Shown here: one piece after another, positions 56,916-64,000 of the stretch | Layout of the letters: every line of letters starts with the position of its first letter | Position numbering within the stretch: position 1 is the stretch's first letter | The notes under the pieces: generated by a model | Databases searched by the model: none | The model's input: only the letters and a program-made list of their open reading frames with translations | Told to the model about the DNA's origin: nothing | Assembly (NCBI GenBank): GCA_001931875.2 | Contig: MSJH02000642.1 | Location: forward strand, 62,001 to 126,000 | Origin: Byssochlamys sp. IMV 00236 | Taxonomy: Eukaryota > Ascomycota > Eurotiomycetes > Eurotiales > Thermoascaceae | Direction: 5' to 3' | Length of the DNA: 64,000 nt | Made by a program: the position numbers and the translations under genes

Positions 56916-57482
56916 ATGACTATCTCTCTCCATCCACTCATAGACAGTGGAATCGTCAAAGGAAGTCCGAATTTTAGCGGTGGGACACTTTACTGCCACT
57001 GCTCCTCAAACAAAGTGGCGATCTTCCTGAAGAGCAATGTCGCTCACAATCACGCCTGCGGCTGTTCTAAGTGCTGGAAACCACCAGGTGCACTTTTTTC
57101 TGTTGTTGGCGTCGTGCCCCGCGAAGATCTCTCGGTCACCACAAACGAATCCAAGATAATTATCGTGGACGAATCAGCTGCCATACAGCGCCATGCCTGT
57201 AAGGATTGCGGCGTGCACCTTTATGGCCGGATAGAAAAAGATCACCCGTTTAAGGGGCTGGACTTTGTGCATGTGGAGTTGTCGAATGAGGAAGGATGGC
57301 AAGAGCCACAGTTTGCCGGTTTTGTGTCATCCATTATTGAGCAGGGCTTCAATCCCAAGGGTATGGAAGATGTAAGGGCAAGGTTTAAAGCATTTGGATT
57401 GGAAACGTACGATGTCTTGTCTCCGCCACTTATGGACCTTATCGCAACCTTTAATGCAAAGAAGGCCGGGTTCAGTTTCTAG
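56916..57482 (+). CDS. Glutathione-dependent formaldehyde-activating enzyme (GFA)
   Basis: A single 188-residue exon, the usual length for S-(hydroxymethyl)glutathione synthase. Zinc-binding Cys are all present: C-x-C (27, 29) in 'TLYCHCSSN', C48-x-C50-x2-C53 in '[14 protein letters not shown]', and C95-x2-C98 in '[13 protein letters not shown]'. Other family signatures are '[12 protein letters not shown]', '[13 protein letters not shown]', '[10 protein letters not shown]' and '[18 protein letters not shown]'. The enzyme speeds the joining of formaldehyde and glutathione, the first step of formaldehyde detoxification, in the cytosol. It sits in convergent orientation to S-formylglutathione hydrolase and 4.4 kb from a zinc dehydrogenase. 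Start at 56,916: a short CT/AC-rich leader precedes it and the protein begins as family members do. Confidence 0.93.
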   Translation: MTISLHPLIDSGIVKGSPNFSGGTLYCHCSSNKVAIFLKSNVAHNHACGCSKCWKPPGALFSVVGVVPREDLSVTTNESKIIIVDESAAIQRHACKDCGVHLYGRIEKDHPFKGLDFVHVELSNEEGWQEPQFAGFVSSIIEQGFNPKGMEDVRARFKAFGLETYDVLSPPLMDLIATFNAKKAGFSF

Positions 57483-57984
57483 GTATCTTGAAAAATGTAT
57501 CTAGCAGTTGACAGAGGATGCCACAGAAAAGTTATATGTTGTTGAAAAATCCATTATAGCCTTCGGCGGCCTGGCTGGCTGGCAGCACAGGGACGGACTT
57601 GGTTGCCACGCGGTAGACTATTTCCAGCATCTGAATTAGGCCATGTATGACACTATTGTAGTACTCGTCATAGCCTAACAATATGAATCCAAAATGGCAT
57701 CACTCAGCCGTGCCCCAAAGTATTCAACCGCTTCTCTCAGTAAGCCCCTCAATGGCCGCCCGGGTCGGTTGAGAAACTCATTACTTCGACATTTCCAAAG
57801 TCGAAGACATACCACGAGAGGCCCGTGTTTTGTAAAAAGACATCCGATGTTACAGGGGTTGCACGGTTGGTGTGTAATTTTGAAACTAGAAAAAAGAACA
57901 AAAGTGAAAGGAAGAAAAGACAGGAAAGGATAACGGAGGTTACCGGGTAACGCAAGCAGAAACAAACGGCAATTTCCAGTTGCA
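57483..57984. terminator. Convergent 3' region between GFA and FGH genes
   Basis: About 500 bp that must contain the transcript ends of both convergent genes. No specific polyadenylation signal is decisive. Open frames here are shadows or read-through of the hydrolase intron and last exon. Confidence 0.35.
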
Positions 57985-59134
57985 CTATAAAAGATAGCGT
58001 GCCGCATGTGCAACGTGGTCATCCGAGAAGGACGCCATTGTGTAGTAGCTATGATCATAGCCTGGTTGATAGCGCATGCAAAGACCCTCAACTCCAGCTT
58101 CCGTAACTGCTTGCTCAAAGTTTTTGGGAAGAAGTTGGCCTTGCTTGTAAAAGTTGTCTCCAGTACCCTTGACAGACATAAGCCTATGAATCTAAAGAAG
58201 CAGGGACAAGGGCGGCCGAGGAGACAAACCACATCGATAAGCATATTCAACGGACCTTTCCATCCTTTCACCAATTCGGTTGAATCATATTCTCTCCATA
58301 AATCCTGATACTTCTCTCCGAGATACCCCGAAAATGCTTTTTGACCCCAAGGACAGTTGATTGGGTTACAAATCGGCGCAAAGGCAGAGACAGATCTGTA
58401 TTTGCCGGGATTGCGAAGAAACTTTCACCATTGATCAACTTTCCGTCCCTATGTGAACAGCGAAGCACAATTACACCCGCTGGTTCAACACCTAGGAGGC
58501 AAAATATTTGAAAACATACCAACATCAAAGCACCGTGGCCGCCCATGCTGTGACCTGTAATGCTGACCCGCTTCGGATCAAGCTCGGGAAATTCTTGGAA
58601 AACCACATTGGGCAGCTCCTCTTTCACGTAAGTATACATATTGTATACTTCATTGAAAGGCTGCTGGGTGGCGTCTACGTAGAATCCCGCACCGGTGCCG
58701 AAGTCCCAGCTATCATTCTCTCCCGGGATGTTCAGACCCCCTATGAAAGTGTCAGCTACTTCATGACCATAACCTTGAGGTAGAGATTGAGGTTCAATTC
58801 CCAACAGCGACTCAAGCATTGTACAGTGCGCCGAGAAAAAGTAGCCTGTGAGGAATAATATAATCGTACTAGGACTTGTATCCGGATATAGCACAGCTAT
58901 TCCGTTCTTGCTGGCCCCGTGTTGGAAAAACCCTTTCTCAGAGCAGTTGTCGGCGGTACACGTCAGGCCGGATAGATAAATCAAGACGGGAATTTTCTTC
59001 TGCGGTTCCTCGAAAGCCTGAGGTGGAAGATAGAGGTTAAAAGCCATCTCACATCTGGTTGAAGTGGCCATGTGGCTAAGCTTCAGGAGCTTGCCGCCAA
59101 ACGACGCGATTACCGCCTTTATGGTAACGACCAT
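57985..59134 (-). CDS. S-formylglutathione hydrolase (esterase D)
   Basis: Four minus-strand exons: 59,134-58,870, 58,740-58,520, 58,421-58,230 and 58,167-57,985. The introns (129, 98 and 62 nt, all GT...AG) join in phases 1, 0 and 0 and give exactly 286 residues, the usual length. Motifs are '[20 protein letters not shown]', the oxyanion and nucleophile segment '[13 protein letters not shown]' with Ser153, '[16 protein letters not shown]', Asp230 in 'GTGDNFY' and His265 in '[10 protein letters not shown]'. These form the Ser-Asp-His triad. The enzyme splits S-formylglutathione into formate and glutathione, the last step of glutathione-dependent formaldehyde oxidation. All catalytic residues are present and no frame is broken. 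The GFA gene is its convergent neighbour. Confidence 0.93.
58168..58229 (-). other. FGH intron 3
   Basis: GTTTGT...CAAG, 62 nt, phase 0. Removal joins 'PLNMLIDV' to '[10 protein letters not shown]'. Confidence 0.85.
58422..58519 (-). other. FGH intron 2
   Basis: GTATGT...AAAG, 98 nt, phase 0. Removal joins 'HGALML' to '[14 protein letters not shown]'. An internal CTAG could be an alternative acceptor but would not restore the conserved sequence. Confidence 0.8.
58741..58869 (-). other. FGH intron 1
   Basis: GTACGA...ATAG, 129 nt, phase 1. It contains TAGCTGAC near its 3' end. Removal joins 'YPDTSP' to '[15 protein letters not shown]'. Confidence 0.85.
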
Positions 59135-60697
59135 ATTTGTACGGCTTAAAAGGTCGTCCTTGTCTCAGATACCTGGCAGTGATGTAGGGCGTAGTTGATG
59201 GAGTTGACCAGAGCAAGGTGATACGCCAAGGCGGCCACGCCAGGAAGAGAAAATGTATTGTATTTTGGTGGCAAAGAGGACGATTTTCGCTGGACAATTG
59301 TCCTATAATACAGCTCCTACTTCCGAAGCAAATGCGATCGTTTAAACTTTTACCACAGGGGACTATTTCTTGGACTAAAAGTACTAAAATAGCCTCTGAA
59401 ACCAGGGCAGTGCATATCCAACGTGCTTGATAAACTACCACGTTGTTCTTTAGAATAAATCTTCCATACGGGAAGTCAATGACGCGCGGATTATTATCTG
59501 CAATCCTTGATTGGGGTTTAGTTTTTGATGAGTAGTCATTGTTGATGATCACTGGCCAGAAACAGTTGCTAAAGTTGGTGTGAGATATTTCTATGGTGGC
59601 CGAGACCCTTGATCTACGTCACGGGCGATTGATCAGCAGAAGGATCTGCAATGATGATCCGGGTTGCTGTTTTTGGTTGGTCTTATCAGGACAGCGAGAG
59701 CGTTGGATGAGACGGACCCAGGGATCCACCACAATTGGTTGAGCTCTCATCGAGCTCTTATCAGCCCCGAAAACCGACCGATGCAAATCTCCCCACATCT
59801 GGACAGGCATTCTATCCCCACTGCCACCCTCATCATTGGGCAATTAGTGCGTATGGTCTGCTGCTGCGAAGTCTCTTCGGACATCGCCGACCTGTACCAA
59901 CTCAACACTATCTTTCGATGAAATCAGTACACTAAACATAAATACAACATCAACTCCTCCAAAAACTGAAATCCGACCGCATCCGAGACCTATCATGGAG
60001 GTCTACTGTGGACAGAAGAGCCCGCATGGTTCCGCTGGTGACCTGCAGTGTCTGGTTTCCGGATTCCAGAGGGTCTTCATGCCTGAATGCAAAACCCTTG
60101 GTCAAGGCGAATGAATGGGTGATTATCATCATCGCTTAGATTGGCCTTAGATTGGCTCTAATCTTGGGGCTTTGGCGCGGCCAGTAACACCGGCGGGGCC
60201 ATCATTCTGAATGAGATGGGCCAGCTCTGTCAGTTTGTGACAGTCAATCAGCTAATTGCCGTCAGCTGGTCCGCTGCTGCGGGGAATAAGAACAACCAGT
60301 TAGGAGCAGCACCCGGGGGTGTCGCATCGACGACTGCGTTGCCATGAGCAGATGCGTGATTTCTGTGTTAAAGGAAATTTGTGTCCGAGGTCGGGGTTCG
60401 ACTTGCGCCCAGCGAGGCTTGGCGTAATTCTATATCAAAAGTTTTAGGGTGTTCCTTCACTAAACGAGACTTGGCTTAAACTGTGATTGGGCACAGGGTG
60501 TCCCGCATTCGAGCTGGTCCCACAGCAGCTAGCTTTGACAACTGTGTAAATTTCGCCCGCCGAATAACCGCTATCCAATCAAATTTCTTACACTTTTCAC
60601 TTGATAAAAATTCACATATTTCTTTGTGGAATGTACTCATAAAACCATTATTCCATGTTCCTTCCAACTTAACTGATGCTTGGGGCCGGTAGATTGT
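59135..60697. other. Intergenic region, no gene seen
   Basis: About 1.56 kb between the starts of FGH transcription and the end of the cupin gene, both transcribed leftward. It should hold the FGH promoter. Scattered open frames of 60-158 codons on both strands show no domain or codon pattern that I trust. Confidence 0.45.
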
Positions 60698-61294
60698 TCA
60701 TCTGTGCAGAGACAATTCCAGATCCTGATGCAACTCCTTTCCCCCCACCTGCACAGGCTCAATGGGTTGGAAAACGAAGAACACACGTAGAACGCCGTTG
60801 TTGTCCTCCGAATGAGTAATATTGCGCCATGAGTGAGCGGTACCTCGCTGGACGAAAACATCGCCTTTTCCTAGAATCTTCGTCTCACCCGAGTCAAGAA
60901 CCAACTCTGTAGTTCCGTCAATGACAACGCCATAATCAAGGCTTGCGGTCCGGTGCATCGGGACGTCGATATTAGGCGGTACCTCAATGACAGTGCAGGC
61001 TGTTCCCTTTTCTGGATTCAAAGGGGCGGGGTCGTTCAGCTTGGCCACATATTGTTTGATGTCCAGATTTCCTTCCGCTTCCGGTGTGGCCGACGTAGGT
61101 GGGGAAAGACCCTTGACTGGAAATGTTGTGGTCGCATAGGCAAGTGCATAGTCAGATGTAGTCGGCTTTCCTGGGGGCACTGGGAACCCCACAAAGGGAA
61201 CGTGCGCATCGATGTCTTTCTCAAAAACAGCCTTTCCAGTTCGGCGGTCGTGGGTGGTAATTATTCGATTGAAGGGAACAGGTTGGTAGGCCAT
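60698..61294 (-). CDS. Cupin-domain protein
   Basis: A single 198-residue exon. The C-terminal half is one beta-barrel cupin: 'CTVIEVPPNIDVPMHRTASL', 'DYGVVIDGTTELVLDSGE', 'LGKGDVFVQRGTAHSWRN', then a hydrophobic last strand 'GVLRVFFVF'. Possible metal ligands are His114 and His154; Asp120 sits where many cupins have Glu. The N-terminal 90 residues precede the barrel and include 'AYATTTFPVKGLSPPTSAT'. Similar one-domain cupins are common in fungi near oxidoreductase or aromatic-metabolism genes; the substrate is unknown. The gene is divergent from the zinc dehydrogenase, with a shared 583-bp promoter region. This suggests co-regulation with the formaldehyde genes. That is an inference. Confidence 0.85.
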   Translation of the reverse strand: MAYQPVPFNRIITTHDRRTGKAVFEKDIDAHVPFVGFPVPPGKPTTSDYALAYATTTFPVKGLSPPTSATPEAEGNLDIKQYVAKLNDPAPLNPEKGTACTVIEVPPNIDVPMHRTASLDYGVVIDGTTELVLDSGETKILGKGDVFVQRGTAHSWRNITHSEDNNGVLRVFFVFQPIEPVQVGGKELHQDLELSLHR

Positions 61295-61877
61295 GTTGGT
61301 GTTCTCGTTACTAGACTAATTGATTATGACATGAATTGTTTGATAGGCTAGACGTTGTTCGAGAGTTGTGGCTATTCTTATAACATAACCTTCACAAGCT
61401 CGAGACAGATTTGAACACTGGTACGTCATGGATCCGAAAGCAGCGATGACAAGGCATAACATGTGGTGACATAGCTACCCCTCAATACACCGGGAAGGGT
61501 AGTTGCATCACACCCAACCAGGTTGGATTATTCTCAAATACAAACTGTATGAATAACTTCCAATTGGCCAAATAGTCTTGCCAAAAGAAAACAAAAGCAA
61601 TTCTGATTTTTTACGATTTTTACATAGCAGTCATGATGTAGGACAGTCTGTCACATTGCATACATTGGAAGCAACGTGAACATGAAACGAGAAAATGGTT
61701 TCCAGGTTCTTCAGAAATCAAACATCACAATGACGTGACGCCACACGGGCTGCACTGGGGCCAAGGGAGCAACGTTTATCTATATAATCTTCCATCCACC
61801 ACCCATGTTGAGAGACAAGTTCAAACACCAGGAGTATCATTGCCCTCACATATTCGTTACCAATCCTTACCGCAAAA
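61295..61877. promoter_or_regulatory. Bidirectional promoter region (cupin / zinc dehydrogenase)
   Basis: 583 bp separate the two divergent start codons. A TATA-like word (tctatataat) lies at about 61,778-61,787, some 90 bp before the dehydrogenase ATG. The shared spacer is a plausible common control region. Confidence 0.5.
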
Positions 61878-63404
61878 ATGTCCAACACGAAGCCCGCCCT
61901 CACTACAGACGTCAGTAACTATGCTGATACTGGCTACGGAGACCCCAGCCTGACAATGAAAGCCCTGACTTGGCAAGGAAAGAATCAAGTCAAGCTTGGT
62001 AAATATATCATTGGACAACAAAACATATATCTGGAAATGAACGTGTGCTGACAGTTCGGTTGGGCTGAAGTGGAGACGGCTCGACCAACTATCGTTGATG
62101 ATGAGGATGTTATTCTGAAGGTAACGGGAAGTACCATTTGTGGAAGCGACCTCCATCTACTTCATTGTACGTGACTTGCCACCAAATCTAGCGGTATGCT
62201 GATACCGCCCACAGCGGCCATCCCTGAAATGCACAAAGGTGACATTTTGGGCCATGAGTTTTGTGGGATCGTGGAAAAAATAGGACCTAAGGTCAAGAAG
62301 CGCAAAATTGGCGAGCGAGCTGTGGCTTCATTCCAGATCGCGTGTGGGGAGTGCTATTACTGCGAAAAGAAATTGTCGTCGTTGTGCGAAAGAACAAATG
62401 GAAGCGCCAGCGAAAAATCACTCTATGGACGCCGAACCGCAGGTATGTCGCCTGTTTGAATTTCCAAACCATGGAATCATGAATAACCCAATGTAGGTAT
62501 GTTTGGATATTCGCACTTCACCGGGGGGTTTGCAGGGGGGCAGGCTGAATTTGTCCGGGTCCCCTTTGGGGATGTGAATCTGCTGCCGTTACCAGATGAT
62601 GTCCCCGATGAACAGGGCCTCTATTTATCCGACGTGTTGGCCACGTCGTGGAATGCTGTTGTTGATACTGGCGTTAAACCAGGGGACACGGTTGCTGTTT
62701 GGGGAGCAGGCCCAATTGGGCAGATGGCAGCTGAGTTTGCTGTCGTGAATGGGGCGAGCCGAATCATCATGATTGACGGTGGAGAAGGGAGATGGCGGCT
62801 AGATTTCATGAAGACGAAGGTTAAGAACTTGGAAACCATCGACTTTACCAGACTTCCGCGCGGCGAAACAGTTGTGACTATGTTGAAAAAATTGTGCGAT
62901 GGGCGCGGCCCAGACATTGCAATCGAGTGTGCCGCTGGCGAGTATGCAAAAGGGTTGGGCCACGCCATCCAGAGATCGTTGGGCATGGAAAACGACACGT
63001 CGGAACTCCTGAATGAGATGATTGAATCGGTCAGGGGATTCGGGTGTTGTGGAGTTACTGGCATATATACTGGCTATGTATGTGACTATATTTTCAGCGT
63101 TTCTCACTGCTAATTCTTGTTTTAGTGCAACCACTTCAATATTGGGTCCTTGATGGAGACGGGGATTCATCTGAACGGAAATGGCCAGGCACCTGTGCAG
63201 AAGTACTGGGAGGAGTTGCTTGTCCTTATACAGCAAGAGAAAATCTGTCCTTGTGATATGGTCACTCATCGTTTTGATCTCAACGATATGGAGAAGGTCT
63301 ATGACCTATTTAACAGTCGTGCAAATGGCATGCAGAAGATCTTCGTCCAGACAAGGTTTTCAGCGCCCAGATATGCTGCGTCACCCGCCCTGACAGTGTT
63401 TTGA
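61878..63404 (+). CDS. Zinc-dependent alcohol/formaldehyde dehydrogenase
   Basis: Five exons: 61,878-61,998, 62,071-62,166, 62,215-62,442, 62,497-63,077 and 63,126-63,404. The GT...AG introns (48-72 nt) are phase-compatible and give 434 residues. Catalytic zinc ligands lie in 'ICGSDLH' (Cys64, His69) and 'GHEF' (His86, Glu87). The four structural-zinc Cys are in 'CGECYYCEKKLSSLC' (116, 119, 122, 130). The NAD-binding turn is 'VWGAGPIGQMAAEFA'. 'DVLATSWNAVVDTGVKPGDT' and the tail 'FVQTRFSAP' match fungal medium-chain dehydrogenases annotated as formaldehyde dehydrogenase-like. The first acceptor (62,070) is chosen because the alternative at 62,054 gives a stop. With GFA and FGH nearby, S-hydroxymethylglutathione or formaldehyde is the likely substrate, but class III ADH identity is not proven. 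Confidence 0.88.
61999..62070 (+). other. Zinc dehydrogenase intron 1
   Basis: GTAAAT...GAAG, 72 nt, phase 1, with GCTGAC about 20 nt before the acceptor. An acceptor at 62,054 (ACAG) is stronger by sequence but leads to an in-frame TGA. Confidence 0.65.
62167..62214 (+). other. Zinc dehydrogenase intron 2
   Basis: GTACGT...ACAG, 48 nt, phase 1, branch-like GCTGAT. It joins 'DLHLLH' to 'SAIPEMHKGDILGHEF'. Confidence 0.85.
62443..62496 (+). other. Zinc dehydrogenase intron 3
   Basis: GTATGT...GTAG, 54 nt, phase 1. It joins 'YGRRTA' to 'GMFGYSHFTGGFAGGQ'. Confidence 0.85.
63078..63125 (+). other. Zinc dehydrogenase intron 4
   Basis: GTATGT...TTTAG, 48 nt, phase 0. It joins 'TGIYTGY' to 'CNHFNIGSLMETG'. 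Confidence 0.85.
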
Positions 63405-64000
63405 ACGACTACTTACCAAGCTTTAAAACCTTGCCCCCTACTAAGGGCTGTCGCGTGATATTTGTGAATTAACTCTTTTTTAAACAAGGAGTTGGGCAAG
63501 AAAATAAAACGAAATACTGTTTGCTGCCATGTACTTTAGTCAGTCTTTAATGAATGTTCAATTTTCAGTAGGCAAGTATGAACGTCTGTAGCAGACAGAA
63601 TAGGAACACAAAATTTCCTTTTGACTGCAAGCGGTGCATTATACATGCAGAGTATCTGTGGAGTAATATTCCTGTACTGTGATCAAATTTTATCATTAGG
63701 TTTCTTTGACGCCTTCTTTGCTTTACATACGTTCGTCAAAAGGAGATAGTGTGCTAGTTAATCATGACCTGAGGGGTCAAGGTCGAGAGACTAACCTCCA
63801 GATGTGAGTTGGCAGCATGGCCGGGATCACAAAATTGGTACTTGTTATGTGTTTGCAACTAGAATATGAACGAGTAGATAATGAATACATTGATTACGGT
63901 ACGGCATGCATGGATGGAAGGTTCTATACATATATAGACCCAGTAGACATATCTCAAGAGCACCATGATAGATATTTGAATACACATTATAGCACTCAGC
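63405..64000. other. Intergenic DNA to window end, no gene seen
   Basis: About 600 bp downstream of the dehydrogenase. It should include the transcript end. A TATA-like word (catatatag) near 63,930 may belong to a gene starting beyond the window. No open frame is convincing. Confidence 0.4.

Noticed and set aside
57675..58274. A 199-codon minus-strand frame starting [10 protein letters not shown]
   Set aside because: It begins within exon 3 of the S-formylglutathione hydrolase, reads through its intron 3 and continues in the wrong frame. It is not a separate gene.
59076..59552. A 158-codon minus-strand frame upstream of the S-formylglutathione hydrolase
   Set aside because: It overlaps the hydrolase start in another frame and shows no domain. 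It is treated as promoter/leader DNA.
62621..63269. Minus-strand frames of 147 and 156 codons
   Set aside because: They are antisense to the zinc dehydrogenase exons, whose motifs are unambiguous on the plus strand.
1..64000. CRISPR arrays, bacterial operons, ribosome binding sites, rRNA or tRNA genes
   Set aside because: None seen. Introns and RIP-like decay show a fungal nuclear chromosome. The only B-box-like word (about 43,308) cannot fold as a tRNA.

Overview
This window looks like nuclear DNA of a filamentous ascomycete, probably Eurotiales (Aspergillus/Penicillium type). The readable genes are separated by short intergenic spaces and carry small introns (about 48-130 nt) with GT...AG ends and GCTGAC/GCTAAC-like branch sites. 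The species call is an inference. There is one 33-N assembly gap at 7341-7373.

Region 1 (1 to about 37,550) is one very AT-rich block with no intact gene. The damage looks like repeat-induced point mutation (RIP): fossil reading frames stay recognisable for hundreds of codons but are broken mostly by TAA/TAG where Gln (CAA/CAG) or Trp (TGG) codons are expected. Recognisable fossils are: a nearly complete Fot1/Pot2-like DNA transposon with about 50-bp terminal inverted repeats (6406-8193); a DUF3723 protein (minus strand, about 8640-12470); a TcuA/fumarate-reductase-like FAD flavoprotein (23351-24705); a DUF7025-AAA+ ATPase (minus, about 25780-28340); an unidentified roughly 270-codon frame (minus, about 30480-31303); a fungal protein kinase (minus, about 32590-33351); and an F-box protein (34884-about 35830). 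DUF3723 is a recurrent cargo family of Starship giant transposons, so the block could be a decayed Starship or another accessory or subtelomeric island. No captain recombinase was found.

Region 2 (37,550 to about 50,000) is a transition zone with normal base composition. It begins with a truncated Mutator-like transposase at the edge of the AT-rich block. Next is an intronless 864-residue UvrA-like double-ABC protein of bacterial type, with a basic eukaryote-like C-terminal tail. Then come a decayed G-protein alpha gene, a small MADS-like protein with a duplicated 3' end, a two-exon gene of unknown function, a DUF2235 alpha/beta-hydrolase and a possible solo LTR.

Region 3 (50,000-64,000) is gene-rich. 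It holds a four-exon Rad4/XPC nucleotide-excision-repair gene, an Arg/Asp-rich reading frame, and an asparaginase II pseudogene with RIP-like nonsense changes. It ends with a compact group of formaldehyde/glutathione genes: a glutathione-dependent formaldehyde-activating enzyme (GFA), S-formylglutathione hydrolase, a cupin, and a zinc alcohol/formaldehyde dehydrogenase. Together GFA (HCHO + GSH to S-hydroxymethyl-GSH), the dehydrogenase (possibly to S-formyl-GSH) and the hydrolase (to formate + GSH) could form a complete detoxification route.
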